Part shown: one piece after another, positions 43,824-55,290 of the stretch
How the letters are laid out: each line of letters begins with the position of its first letter
Position numbering within the stretch: position 1 is the stretch's first letter
Source of the DNA: Congeria kusceri
Taxonomy: Eukaryota; Mollusca; Bivalvia; Myida; Dreissenidae
Assembly (NCBI GenBank): GCA_027627225.1
Contig: CM051034.1
Span: forward strand, 41,459,048 to 41,523,047
Length of the DNA: 64,000 bases
Reading direction: 5' to 3'
Program-made: the position numbers and the translations under genes
The notes under the pieces: generated by a model
The model's input: the letters and a program-made list of their open reading frames with translations, nothing else
Database searches by the model: none
What the model was told of the DNA's origin: nothing

Positions 43824-46480
43824 TACCGCGACTCTGTTGTACAAGTTGTCAAATTTAACTTACAGTGTTGTGTGGTTTGGTGTTTTGCAGGATTCCAAAT
43901 GATATAATTATATATTTTTTTGATTGCCATGTTTGTAAGATACTTTTACACCGTATAATTGTTTGTTAAAAGTTGTAAGTATTATCTTTCTATTTTGGTT
44001 ATTCAACAAATCGTTAGTACCGTAACTCCATCGGAACACAGTATACTTACAAATAATTGTTAATTATTACAAATATCTTTAACACTGGTGCAATGATTTT
44101 TTGTTGAAAATGACAATACAAGAAATGATTCAAACAAACACGTAAGAGAGCAAAACAGTGTATATCAACTACGATAGGCTGAATCTGGGCATCCGAACAG
44201 AATATCCGAAATATTAAGCACAATAGTATTTCAACACATTCTGTGGAAACAACTAAGGTCAGCGACCTATAAACGAAAAATGATCATTTACGTATTAAAG
44301 GCATACAAAACCCAGACTGTATATATTTGTTCTACCGAAATATTTCCACACAAAAACACTTTTTCACTGTAGCTTCTGATCGTTGTTGTTGTTGTTGATT
44401 ATTAAATGCAAATACTACACCAAATAGCAACGGAAGCAAGTCCAACCGGGCACTAATTAAACCGGCCTCGTCAAGCAACCTGGTACAAGTCAAACCGGCC
44501 ACACTTGTCAACACAACCTCCGCGCAGAGATTTGACTGGTTCCGAGCATAGCTCTTATCAAATCCCTACCGGCATAACAAACCACGTGATGATAATCGAT
44601 TTAAATCTTCTAGATATTATTTATGGTTTGAATGAATGGTTATTTTCTTTTTCTGTTTTCATTATTGACTGCAAATGATATATTAAAAGCCCAATTATGT
44701 AGAAAATTGCACTGAGTTGCATTAAATAAGTAAAAGTTACAATCACGTAATCCTTCAAGATCTGGAAGGATTTACAGGTGATGGCAGTGGTTACTGTTAA
44801 CCGATAGGGGAGGTAACCGCTGCGAGGAGTTTGTTGTCAGCAATGGAGTTAAACCGGCCACACACTCAGGTTACACTGCAAATATATGATTGTCCATTTT
44901 CCATCGTTCTGGTGATGTTTGACGTTTTTGTGTTTCGTTATTGTATACAGATTGTTTAAGTACATACAACCCAACTCTCTTGTAAGGGGGTATTTTTCTG
45001 CTCCTAGTTTTATAACACCTTTATATTTACATCGACTCAGTGGTTTATTCTTACATTTCTTAATATGCTGCAAACAATATACAAATTCAGTGATATTTTT
45101 AATCGAATATATAGTTTTTCTCTTTTAAAATAATATTTTATCGCTTTCGATCAGTGTCCCTTTTAACGTTTCCGACTTATGCACTAACTACACGACCGAG
45201 AGTTCGCCTTCAACAAAACGAGCAAACACAGACTTTTATTGTCCTATCCTTTTTCAAGTTTAAATGCGTGCTTCTGTTCTCTGTTCAGTGTAAATATATT
45301 ATATTTGTGGACATCTCTACATCAGAACTGCGTTCGGGTGTCTAGTGTTCTCCGTTCTACCCCTGAGGATCCGAGTATATCGTCTGCGCAGAAAAAGATT
45401 AGGTGACTGTTCCATTTCTACAAAAAAATAAACGTTTTAAGAGCTGGATCAAGACGCCGTGTTGGACAAGCGCGGAACAATCAACAATTCCTGCTCTGCT
45501 AACTTCAAGAAATTTGCATATGACATAGGAAAATGGCATATGTGGTCGTGTCGCCTGCATAGCCGGCATGCAACCCAGCTGTTGAGTGCATTTATTCTTC
45601 TCCAAAACTGGTTACATACAGCACCTCTATCTAATCTCAGTCACCTACTGCCAAATAGTTACGATTGACTTGTCCAGCTGAAAACTAATTAGTAACAATC
45701 AGCTGGTCAGTTGTGCAAAACGATTAAAATAACAAGAATGTAACATTTAACTCCAACAGCAGTAGCAAAACGCTTTATTTAATGACATGTGTCACAGTCC
45801 TGTTTTTAAGCCAGTGATCACTGCTGTCAGATGCCTTCAGCATACCGGAATAAAAACTATAAAAACTCGGCAACTAAAAGATAAATAAGTCTAAAGGCAA
45901 GTTCGGCAGGGGTGCCGGGACACAACCCGGGTCCCCACATAAAGCAGCTTCGGCGCGGAAGGACCTCATTAACTTCGAAAACAAATAAAGATAAAATATA
46001 CACTTGTCGTTGTACATTTTTGGGGACAAAACAAAAGCAATAATCATTATTGATCAGGACCATATGTTGTTTGTTGGGAATTTGTCGATTTTTTCACGCG
46101 CGATATTATTTGCTTGTGATTGGGCATTCATTCAACAAGAATTACTATTAATTTAAATATATGATTGCATGCACCGTTGTCCGCGGCATAATAATTATCA
46201 TACGGTAGATCTACATTAATTTGGCCAAATAATGTGATGTGAATGCGATATACCGGTACATACATTATAGAAAGTGAAGATATTGATCACAATTACCGCT
46301 GGTGTTATTAAAGCAGCAGTCCAGAAATTTGTTAATAAAAACACTTTGCAGAAATCGTTTCTAATGTTATCTTACCAATCAAAATACAGAAATCCGCATT
46401 GAAATCGGTAAAATAATTACGTTTTGGTAACTGTTTATCGTACAGTTATCTGTATGCCATAGCTAGTGATGCCTCTGGAG
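43824..46480. other. Intergenic, no gene recognised
   Basis: Scattered short open frames (for example 44,332-44,514 and 45,399-45,605) lack ATG, splice or family support. A short TTG microsatellite is at about 44,381. Confidence 0.5.
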
Positions 46481-46489
46481 TAAATTAGC

Positions 46490-47176
46490 ATTTGTTGATC
46501 TGGCACTCATAGTCCGTGTATTTTCGTAAATCTATTTTAAGCTACTAACCCAGATAGAAGACTCAGACATGAATGTGTATTTAGCAAATCCTTACTGCGT
46601 AACAGTTGATACTGTAGTGCAGATGTAAGTACGCAAAGTTTGTAAGCATGATGTTTTGGGTTCGAATCCCAGAACAGGCTCTTTTACTTTATTTATTTTT
46701 TTCATTTATTTTAATTTATTTAATTGATCATTTTGCGGACGTCATGACACGGACTATCATCATCAACCTCGATTCTGACACAGAAGAGAGATGCATTCAT
46801 ACTGCGAGCGAGACCGAGTCTTTGTGTATGCATTTTTATGTAGATAAAATAATTAAACAAAGAAAAATAAAGAAGCAAAAAAAAAAAAAAAACAATGAAT
46901 AAAGAAAAAACTGGCACGATAATAAGTGATGTTAAAGTAAAAACAAATAAGAAAGTAAAAAGATTTTGGCTGCATTCGAACCACAGTGATTATGATTCAA
47001 AGTCTAAAACACTATCCACTGCGCTATTCTTCCTGATACTTGTTGATGTTTTTTTTTTGTCATATGACTATGAAATCCGTGCTTTGCACGCTAGATAAAC
47101 GTTAAACCGATATAAATAAAACAGCCGAGCGCTACCGGAGATTAATGAATGCCAGGTCAATAAAATCGTACAATAC
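46490..47176 (+). repeat. Duplicated segment, copy 1, with tRNA-like B box
   Basis: It shares with 51,038-51,447 TTTGTTGATCTGGCACTCAT, CTACTAACCCAGATAGAAGA, GGGTTCGAATCCCAGAACAG and CACGCTAGATAAACGTTAAA. Copy 1 has about 265 bp (46,823-47,086) absent from copy 2; CTTTG occurs at both edges. GGTTCGAATCC is a perfect B box. Confidence 0.75.
46965..47030 (-). pseudogene. tRNA-Gln-like fragment
   Basis: On the minus strand: TAGCGCAGTGGATAGTG (D-arm, A-box like), GACTTTGAATC (the Gln TTG anticodon arm) and GTGGTTCGAATGC (T-arm). The acceptor stem does not pair, so it is a degenerate tRNA-derived piece or SINE head. Confidence 0.5.
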
Positions 47177-47644
47177 ATTAGCGTATATTCCGTTCGTACT
47201 AAGCGTTTTCGAACACAGATATTCTAAAATGCATTCGTAAATAAGAAACAGTTTTCAGTAGAATGAACGTCATTTACGTTCATTAGAACTAATGCCAATT
47301 TAAGATGTATTGAATTATATTCTATGGACTGCGGCTTTAAAACCCTTGCTGACAACCCGACTGGTTGGTATACCCAATTGGTTTGTTTTGCCGAACGTAG
47401 TTGGTTTAGCTGCGATTCACAAATAATATTTGGTTTCCGACATTACTGTCAAACTTGTATTTGTAACAAATAAAATATATATCTTCAAACAACTACAAAT
47501 AAGCGCAAGTTCGTAATTCAATCTTTTAAGTGTTAGCTGTTATTAAAACAGTTGAAATAAACCGGTTTATAAACATGGAAATGCGGCAAGTTGCTGTTAA
47601 TTGAAATATTATCGTAATAAAATGTAAGACTAGTTATACCATTA

Positions 47645-48765
47645 TTCGAAGAAAAAATTCGGTTATTAGATTATTGTGTCGTTCCGGCGGGCGGTCGGGT
47701 GTGTGGCGGCGTAAACTTTTCGTTTCCGCTCTCTAACACGAGAACGGATTGAGCTATTGTAATGAAACCTCATACATAGATACCTTATATCGAGACATCT
47801 CTTGGGATTCATTTGGGTGGGTGGGGTCAAGGTCAAGGTCGCTGTTACTAAAAATAGAAAAACGGTTTCCGCTCAATAACTGGAGAACGCATCGAGATAT
47901 TTTAATGAAACTTCTTACATAGATACCTTACATCGGGACCTCACTTGGGATTGCATATGGGGTGGTGGGGTCAAGGTCACCGCTACTAAAAATAGGAAAA
48001 CGGTTTCCGCTCAATAACGTAAGAACTTATTGAGATATTTTAATGAAACTTAATGCACAGATACCTTATATCAAGACCTCGCTTGGGATTTCTTATGGTG
48101 TGGTAGGTTGAAGGTTAAGGTCATTGTTACAAAAAAAAGAAAACGATTTCCACTCAATAACTTGAGAATCGATTGATATATTATAATAAAACTTAAGACA
48201 TAGATACCTTATATCGAGACCTCCCTTGGGATTGCATATGGAGTGAATAGGGTCAAGGTCAATATCACTTTTACTAAAAATAGGAAACGGTTTCCGCTCA
48301 GTAACTTGAGAACGCATTTGAGATGTTTTAATGAAACTTAATAAATAGATATCTTATATTGAGATATCGCTTTGGATTGCATATGGGGTGGGTTGGGGTC
48401 AAGGTCAAGGTTACCATTACTAAAAATAGAAAAACGATTTCCGCTCAATAACTTGAGAACGCATTGATATATATTTTAAGGAAACTTCATACATATATAT
48501 CTTATATCTAGACCCGCTTGGGATTGCATATGGGGTGGGTTGGGTCAAGGTCACCGTTACTAAAAATAGACAAACAGTTTGCGCTAAATAGCTTGAGAAC
48601 ACATTGAGATATGTTAATGAAACTTCATATATCTAGACCTCGCTTGGGATTATGGTGTGGGTGGCGTCAAGGTCAAGGTCACCATTGCTAAAAATTGTGT
48701 TTCTGAGCTGACTAATGCATTTCGTTCGAAAACAAAATCGTGGAATGTCCACGTTTCTTGTTTTT
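47645..48765 (-). mobile_element. Pearl-like element, 143-bp monomers, second large copy
   Basis: It begins TTATTCGAAGAAAAAATTCG, then a GGCGGGCGGTCGG-rich stretch, and carries about seven monomers with ACGGTTTCCGCTCAATAACT, ACATAGATACCTTATAT and GGGGTCAAGGTCAAGGT. It ends TGGAATGTCCACGTTTCTTG. Same family and strand as the 28-kb element. Confidence 0.72.
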
Positions 48766-48778
48766 GTTCATGTACTAA

Positions 48779-48840
48779 CTGTAACAACTTACCCCGGCTT
48801 GTGTCACAACTTACCCCCACAGTTAGGGTAAGTTGTTACA
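48779..48840. repeat. Hairpin with 15-bp arms
   Basis: TGTAACAACTTACCC and its exact complement GGGTAAGTTGTTACA flank a 32-base loop that holds another CACAACTTACCCCC. A related TGTAACAACTATCCCCG is at about 49,001. Confidence 0.75.
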
Positions 48841-49435
48841 CTTCACTAACCCCGAACACGCAGCTCATTCGAGCATATTTATTCTTTTATTTAGATGTTA
48901 CAATACATCATTTTGAACAGCAAACATTGAACTTTATAATGATATTTAAAATATTTATATAGGCCAACTTATAACAAGAATATCAGAGAAAATGTGAACA
49001 GTGTAACAACTATCCCCGTTCTCCCCTGCATTAATATTTTCATTCATTCACACAATTATTTTCTTACGTTGTTAATTTGTAAAATTTGCCTTACCAATTC
49101 ATATAACAATTATGATAACGTAAATTATTTAGTTTTTTTTTAAATTATGTATAAATGGTGAAACCCAGAAAACATGGATTGGTATGATCGGTTTATTCAC
49201 AGTACAGATATTAATACTGATTGAATATATCTCAAATTAATTTTGGGGTCCGAGAAGTTTTCTTATGGTGTTCGAAAACTAGGTGGCGATTGCAAAATCT
49301 GGGGTCCGAGAAGTCACGTAAACAATCATCTTGGCCATCTTGTATTATGTTTAGGGTAAACAATGACACTTCAATATTAATTTCAACGCCGATTGTCTTT
49401 TTTAAAGACATTTCTTTAAGGTCTACCAGTTTCAG

Positions 49436-49511
49436 AATGCACAATAACTTAACGTGCAACCGAGAAGGTTGTGGATTCCTTCCCATACAGCTGATATACT
49501 TGGAACATTTG
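49436..49511 (+). CDS. Possible exon with a partial C2H2-like finger
   Basis: Between CTACCAGTTTCAG and TTTG|GTAAGT an ATG opens 25 codons: MHNNLTCNREGCGFLPIQLI then YLEHL. C-x4-C followed eleven residues later by His would need a further His from the next exon. No flanking exon could be joined, so this is a weak candidate. Confidence 0.3.
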
Positions 49512-50291
49512 GTAAGTGAATTAAATGGCATGAGAAGTCAATGCTTTTCTCCAGTGAAAACAATACAAAAAGTAAGACCACAAATTACGCGCAATTTGGT
49601 TGACGTTGTAGTACGAGTATATTGTTGTGCTGTGGGGTGCGTTTATGTGTTTTATAGGTCTCAGTATCTTGAAATCTGTTTTTTCCGCACAGTATTTCAA
49701 TTGTATCTAATATCTTGCCAGCATTAATGCCAATGACCAGTTGCAAAACATAGATCGCTCCGCCTTTCGGTTTCTTTATTGATGCCATGTTTAAGGTGTG
49801 CATTGTATTTGTATAGGCCTATTCTAAGATATCCCAGCTACGTTTGTTCTATATAGAGTCGGTTTTATTCAATTACCGACATGCACATGAGCCCATATTA
49901 CTATAAAAGTTCCTAAACTTATTCGTTTTTTATTATAACAAAAAATGTAAGATAGTTGTTACACATACGTTAGATACAAGTACGTGTACGTGTGATTGGT
50001 CGATTCATATGACTTGCCGTTATACCAGTACCGCCTGCTAAATGTGGGACTTTGTTAGATTCTTGTTGATTGCATTTAATATTCTTCAAGAAAGTGTACA
50101 CACAATAATTACAAAATCACGAAATATATGCATTCCTAAATGTCCAATAGCGTATTGTTTGCAAACGAAACACGTAATATATCGCTACACTGCCGTAGAT
50201 AGTGAAAGTATTTAATAGATCCAACAGTCACTGGATTATTTCAACTTCCTGTCTGAACTAATGGGATAAGTTCGGTGACAACTCGGAACCA

Positions 50292-50582
50292 ATGGATGCT
50301 CACCAAGTGGATCAAATGCCGGAAGAATCCAACCATGATACGCAATACATTGTGACATTAATCGTACATTGTCATTCACCGTCAGCAGTTATAAAGACAT
50401 TGGGTGTCCTAGTTTCTCGTAAATTAAGGAATGTTAATCCCATGCATGATTTTGCATGGGGAAATCCCGTTATTGTGGTCAGTGAAGTAAGTGAAGTGTT
50501 TCAAGTTTGCGGGTCGTCTTATAAATGTATACTAAAAATTGAACAAAAAGATTGGTACAGCAAATGGAGAAAAAATATGTAA
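50292..50582 (+). CDS. Hypothetical 96-aa ORF or exon
   Basis: ATG in the context AACCAATGG. The frame encodes MDAHQVDQMPEESNHDTQYI and a mixed hydrophobic segment. A good donor (GAA|GTAAGT at about 50,486) inside the frame suggests an exon rather than a full gene. Not recognised; no signal peptide or repeat. Confidence 0.25.
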   Translation: MDAHQVDQMPEESNHDTQYIVTLIVHCHSPSAVIKTLGVLVSRKLRNVNPMHDFAWGNPVIVVSEVSEVFQVCGSSYKCILKIEQKDWYSKWRKNM

Positions 50583-51037
50583 TTATAAACAAATTGGCGT
50601 GGTTTTTCCATGCAAATTTACTTATTGGTGGACAAAAACTTACCAAGTGATTTTTGTTCGTAAATTGTTGAAATTATTATATATTGTAAACTTCTAATAA
50701 TGTTTACCATGTTTCTTAGACGGCTCTTAAAATGACTTGTCTATTTGATTATAGTTAATATTACCGTTAGAAGTACAGATATTAATGGAAAGCATGAAAC
50801 ATGAGAAAATCATCGCCTTTCACAACACATGGTGTATGAAAATAACAAAGAAATATCAAGGAACTAGCGAACCGCAACTTGGATATACTAGTAGTGTCTA
50901 ATCTTAAAGGAACACGTACACTGGCAAGGTGTTGCATTATCGGTTTACGGTTAATATTCGATTATAATCCGCGTATCACCAAAGTTCTGTACACGTAAAT
51001 AAATATAAATATGTTTATAAGCATCTTTATTGTGCGA
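50583..51037. other. Intergenic sequence
   Basis: AT-rich; nothing recognised. Confidence 0.4.
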
Positions 51038-51447
51038 TTTTGTTGATCTGGCACTCATGAATATTCCGTGTATTCGTAAATGTATTTTAAGCTACTAACC
51101 CAGATAGAAGACGCAGACATTAATATGTATTTAGTAAATCCTTACTGCGTAACAGTTGATACTGTAGTGCAGAGATAAGTATGCAAAGGTTGTAAGCATG
51201 ATGTTTTGGGTTCGAATCCCAGAACAGGCTCTTTTACTTTATATTTTATTCATTTTAAAATTTATTTAATTGATCATTTTGCTGACGTCATGACACGGAA
51301 TATCATCATCAACCTCGATTCTTACACAGAAGAGTTGCATTGATACTGCGCGCGAAACCGAGTCTTTGCACGCTAGATAAACGTTAAACCGATATAAATA
51401 AAACAGCCGAGATTAATGAGTGCCAGGTCAATAAAATCGTACAATAC
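51038..51447 (+). repeat. Duplicated segment, copy 2
   Basis: Matches 46,490-47,176 except for about 265 bp missing between GAGTCTTTG and CACGCTAG. Carries the same B-box GGGTTCGAATCCCAG. Confidence 0.75.
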
Positions 51448-51489
51448 TTGGAGGATCAGTTTGTTTGTTACACCACACAGGCATATGCG

Positions 51490-51789
51490 TTTGTTTGTTT
51501 GTTTTGTTTATTTGGATTTTTCGCGGTTTTCAACATTATTTCAGTCATATAACGGCGGTCAGTTAACCTACTCACACTTTTCCTGGGTAAGCTGGTTTAC
51601 CAGTACTAAGTGCACGTACTTATACCAGTAACTGGCAACTGCCCTACTTGAATCAGAGGTAGGTGGAGAATGGCCGTAGAAATAATTTCATGACCAATCC
51701 CCACACAACTTATGCGGGTGGGCTGGGAATCGAACCCGCGATCTTCGGATTTGTAGTCCAGCGCTCTACCAACTGAGCTGGCCGGCCCG
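51490..51789 (-). mobile_element. Full-length tRNA-derived SINE with target-site duplication
   Basis: On the minus strand it starts with a tRNA head: GGCCGGCCAGCTCAGTTGG (A-box region), TAGAGCGCTGGACTACAAAT and GCGGGTTCGATTCCCAGCC (B box). The body carries CAGTTGCCAGTTACTGGTAT and GACCGCCGTTATATGACTGA. The tail is TGTTGAAAACC, then AACAAAACAAACAAACAAAC. GCATATGCG flanks it at 51481-51489 and 51790-51798. The anticodon loop would read ACA, so this is not a working tRNA. Confidence 0.9.
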
Positions 51790-51799
51790 GCATATGCGT

Positions 51800-52426
51800 A
51801 GCATGCTAGAAGAGGTCGGTTTTAAATTGTTCATTCTGACTTTGGCCATTTTCACATGTGTGTGGCTTCAATGTACACGTTAAAAGTATGCAAAACAATG
51901 GTAAATAAAACAACGTGAGGTAGCAAAGGGCGTCTACGAGCCAATGCCTTTCTTAAACCCACGGGATGTTTTTGGTTGACTTCGTAAATTATTATAGATA
52001 TAAAATATAAGAAAAGAAACTGAGAATATTGGATCGAATTGAAAAGTCGACCGCACAATTCAAACAGTAATCATAAGCAATACTGGGACGTTTTAAGATT
52101 TATTTTTTTAGTGAAAACAAAATCAAAATATAAAATAAAAAGAGACTGAACAGAATAACACATATTGATCTAATACTTGTATGATAAAATGACATAAAAA
52201 TACACGTTTTGTCACAGTTCCCTGAACAGTGTTAATTAACAAAACCTAGCAACAGTAAAAATGCTAAAATCATAAAATCTGAAAGACTCTGCATTGAATA
52301 TTGACATCCTTGGCGTGTGCAAAAATGCCTTGCGCGTGTAAATGATTCTGCCACACATTTTACAGTCGGTCTTGACGAGATATGCACTCCATCAAAACTT
52401 GCGGGTAACAATAAGAAAATAAATTA
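51800..52426. other. Intergenic sequence
   Basis: AT-rich; nothing supportable. Confidence 0.4.
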
Positions 52427-52673
52427 GGCGTGTCGTGGGAAACCCGGGCTTAATGCATGTGCGTGAAGTGTCGTCCTGGATAAGACTGTGCAGTCCGCAC
52501 AGGCTAATCCAGGACGGCACTATCCGCTTTTATGGTATTTTCTGCTTCGAGGTAGTCTCTTCTAAACATAAATCCACTGTAGGCGGAAAGTGTCGTCCAG
52601 TGCAGACCGCACAGGTTTATCCGGGACGACACTTTACTCACATGCATTAAGAGCGGGTTTCCCACGACACGCC
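52427..52673. mobile_element. GTGTCGTGGGAAA palindromic MITE, copy 1
   Basis: The termini GGCGTGTCGTGGGAAACC and GGTTTCCCACGACACGCC are inverted. Two internal near-palindromes follow AAGTGTCGTCC: one built on GACTGTGCAGTCCGCACAGG, the other on GCAGACCGCACAGG. I recall this family as abundant in Dreissena. Confidence 0.85.
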
Positions 52674-52712
52674 TCAAATGTAAATGCTACTGTATTATAA
52701 AAGTATAATTGT

Positions 52713-52968
52713 GGCGCGACGTGAGATAACCGGTCTTAATGCATGTGCGTAAAGTGTCGTCCCGGATTAGCCTGTGCAGTCCGCACAGGCTAATCCGAGA
52801 CGGCAGTTTCCGCTTTTATGGTATTTTCTGTTTCAAGTAAGTCTCTTCTAAACAAAAACCCACTGTAGGCGGAAAGTGCCGTCCTGGATTAGCCTGTGCG
52901 GACTGCACAGGCTAATCCGGGACGACACTTTACGCACATGCATTAAGTCCGGTTTTCCCACGACGCCC
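52713..52968. mobile_element. GTGTCGTGGGAAA palindromic MITE, copy 2
   Basis: Same layout, with internal palindromes GATTAGCCTGTGCAGTCCGC and GATTAGCCTGTGCGGACTGC. It ends about 70 bp downstream of the IL-17 stop codon, so it may sit in the 3' end of that transcript. Confidence 0.85.
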
Positions 52969-53039
52969 CTCAATTAATCTCAAAGACAATGTACCAAAAC
53001 CCAGATTATGCCTAGCTACGTCTCTGACTATAAGATCAT

Positions 53040-53331
53040 TTACTTTATTCTACATTCACAATCCACTGGAACAGCCTCTAACGTTTTCGTATATTCACAC
53101 GAGCTCTCGTTTCTGCGCATTATTGGAGTCAAAACCATCACCGCTCTACATCCATTCGTGTGTGTTGGATTGATAATACACGTGTCACAGTTACATTTGG
53201 CATGGACCATGACTTCTGGTATTCTGTTCAAATCCCGGTGAAGGACATAATGTGCAGGGCACTCAACATTTGCTGTCCCCGGGCACGTTTTCCCGTACAA
53301 TCCATACAACATCGTTTCTGACGACAGTGTT
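53040..53331 (-). CDS. IL-17 cystine-knot exon and stop
   Basis: Acceptor GTGTTGCAG completes the split Arg codon. It ends AGA ATA AAG TAA. Confidence 0.92.
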
Positions 53332-53904
53332 CTGCAACACACATTTACTCAGAATTAGTAATTGAACAATATTTTTTTATATTATTATTTAGTACATAAA
53401 CTATACAATTATTTCACACATAAAATGAAGTTAAACTAACGCGTCCGTCTATTTAACACCGCCGCAGAAATTTTGCAATACTGCATTTATTTAGTGTATT
53501 GAACACTTCTTTTTTATTCAACTTGACCAACGTGTATACAAAAGTTATATAGATGTAATTTAAAATTAAAGCGAAACGAATGTTCATATAACTGCGCTCT
53601 GCATATTAATATTTACATAAAGACAAAAGAAAGAAAAAATAATAAATAATAAGTATCGTACAAACCGTTGATCGGATATAAGAGTTCTCGTGACAGGTTC
53701 CCTTATGTTTGTCAAAGGCGGGAGCATATAAAATGTCCAGTTGATATCAACGTCTGAGTTTAATTCTAGTATAATTCTCCGTTTTTCCGTACTCGATAAC
53801 GTCTCACAGTGTAGCCGCCGCCCTCTCTGGGCAGATGCTGCGTAGTCGGCGGTAACTGGCATTTGAAAACTAGCTAGTAAAATGATCACCGTTGTAAGTA
53901 TTAC
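53040..53904 (-). CDS. Interleukin-17 family cytokine, first exon missing
   Basis: Two exons, 53904-53666 and 53331-53040, join through a split Arg codon to at least 176 residues. The start is a hydrophobic run (VILTTVIILLASFQMPVTAD) suited to a secretion signal; the initiator is in an unseen upstream exon. The second exon holds the cystine-knot core: ECPAHYVLHRDLNRIPEVMV, AKCNCDTC and ending VPVDCECRIK. In the family the first motif is usually CPWxY; here Trp is replaced (CPAHY). INWT and NESS are possible glycosylation sites. The protein should be secreted and act through IL-17 receptors; bivalves carry many such immune cytokines. Confidence 0.92.
53044..53049 (-). terminator. AATAAA overlapping the end of the IL-17 coding sequence
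   Basis: The last sense codons AGA ATA AAG contain AATAAA, two bases before the stop codon. If used, the 3' untranslated region would be only about 10-30 nt. Confidence 0.4.
53666..53904 (-). CDS. IL-17 exon with signal-like N-terminus
   Basis: Acceptor TTTGTTTTCAG, donor CAACG|GTTTGT. Phase 0 at the acceptor, open from its first codon. The methionine at FQM is too late to keep the hydrophobic signal, so an upstream start exon is needed. Confidence 0.85.
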
Positions 53905-55120
53905 CTGAAAACAAATATCACATATTAATTAGTCCCAATTGATAAATCTTTACAAACACATGTGTCGATTCCTTTTTTTCCTTTCCAATCTTTTTTTCGA
54001 TAGCAGAAAACAACTCATATCGGTATGTCAATAATTATTCGTCAATTAAAAAACAAACATTTAAAAGCAATCATATATGTTTTAATATTTGACTAGCTAT
54101 CGTTATAAAATAATGTCCAGTAGTAGCTTTCCATTTTAACCCTTATGGATGATGTAATAACTAGCGTTAAATTTTTGCCCGAAATGCACAAAACGCACCA
54201 AATTTTAATTCGAAATCAAGACGTATTTCTTTTACAATGGCTGTTTGTTCTAAAAAATGTATTTAAACTATGTACTTATAATGTACTCACTATTTTGTTT
54301 TATTTGGCTATGGTATATTAATAATGTTCAATTACATTACCATTTTAATATCTGTATGTCAAGCTGGTTGTTTCCGGAAGTTTGTTTACAAAAGCACGTT
54401 TCTGTATAAACATACACGTTGTAGTGGAATCGTTTAAATACATTTTGTAAACCTAGTCGCTAGTAAACATCCGGATATGTCAAAATACTAGTGACTGAAT
54501 ATAGATGCCTAAGTATCAGGAAGGGGAATTTGTTGCCAGCAGTTGTTATTCACGATGTGTATAATTTTAAAACTGTGTCACTTTTATATCACTAAGAATG
54601 TCAGGTGGACGGACAGCGTACAAATTAATGGGACAAATTAATAGGATGCATTGCAACGAAATGTTATTTTCGGTACTTTTTCTTCATGATATGGCAATAA
54701 TTTCAATTCTATGGCAAGGTAGCGGATATCGCTACTAAATATTTTTATTTTCCTGAAATTTGTTTCTCGTCATAGACAAAGTTAAAAACGTGTATTTAAT
54801 TCATAAAGTGATTTTTAAGAAATAAAAGCAGCCATCTATTTCATTTATTAGTGTGATAGAAGCTCATTTAAGTTTCTATGATATTATCACTGCGTTTTTT
54901 TTTTTTTTTTTTTTTTTAAGAACACTACAACTTTTTGACAATAAACTTTAGATTGAAAGTTAAGGTTTAAATATAATCGACAAGTCACAGTATATAATTA
55001 TTGTCAAAATTCATACCTTGCTGACATCGTATACATTTGTTATGTTGAACAATGACATCAAAAAAGGGAGATGTTTGTATTAAAACATAGAAAGTCGATG
55101 TTGTAGTTAAATAGTCAAAA
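53905..55120. other. Upstream flank or intron of the IL-17 gene
   Basis: AT-rich with a poly-T run at about 54,896-54,918. I found no ATG exon ending in phase 0 that I would defend. Confidence 0.45.
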
Positions 55121-55124
55121 CAAG

Positions 55125-55160
55125 AACTGTCTCAGGACAGGGCGCTCGACTATTATTGTG
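55125..55160 (+). repeat. Solo head of a pearl-like element
   Basis: AAGAACTGTCTCAGGACAGG then GCGCTCGACTATTATTG matches the heads at 37,139 and 38,296. No tandem monomers follow; a tRNA-like sequence does. Confidence 0.55.
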
Positions 55161-55202
55161 AGTATTTGTATAACCATAGTTTACACATATTTCCTTACAA
55201 AG

Positions 55203-55290
55203 CAGGATAGCGCAGTTGGCTACAGCGCTGTCTACTGAATTTTTTCTGCATATGGCTCCTAAGTCGTGAGTTCGATACTTGCTTAGGGTT
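55203..55290 (+). pseudogene. tRNA-like sequence
   Basis: GGATAGCGCAGTTGGCTACAG resembles a D-arm with A box; GAGTTCGATACTTGC resembles the T-arm B box. Stems are incomplete, so it is probably a tRNA-derived repeat. Confidence 0.5.

Noticed and set aside
49221..49727. 168-codon plus-strand ORF as a gene
   Set aside because: Starts at a non-ATG codon and runs across a likely acceptor and donor; only the short inner exon is kept as a weak candidate.
51715..51789. Functional tRNA gene
   Set aside because: Acceptor and anticodon stems mispair and the sequence continues into a SINE body with tail and target duplication.
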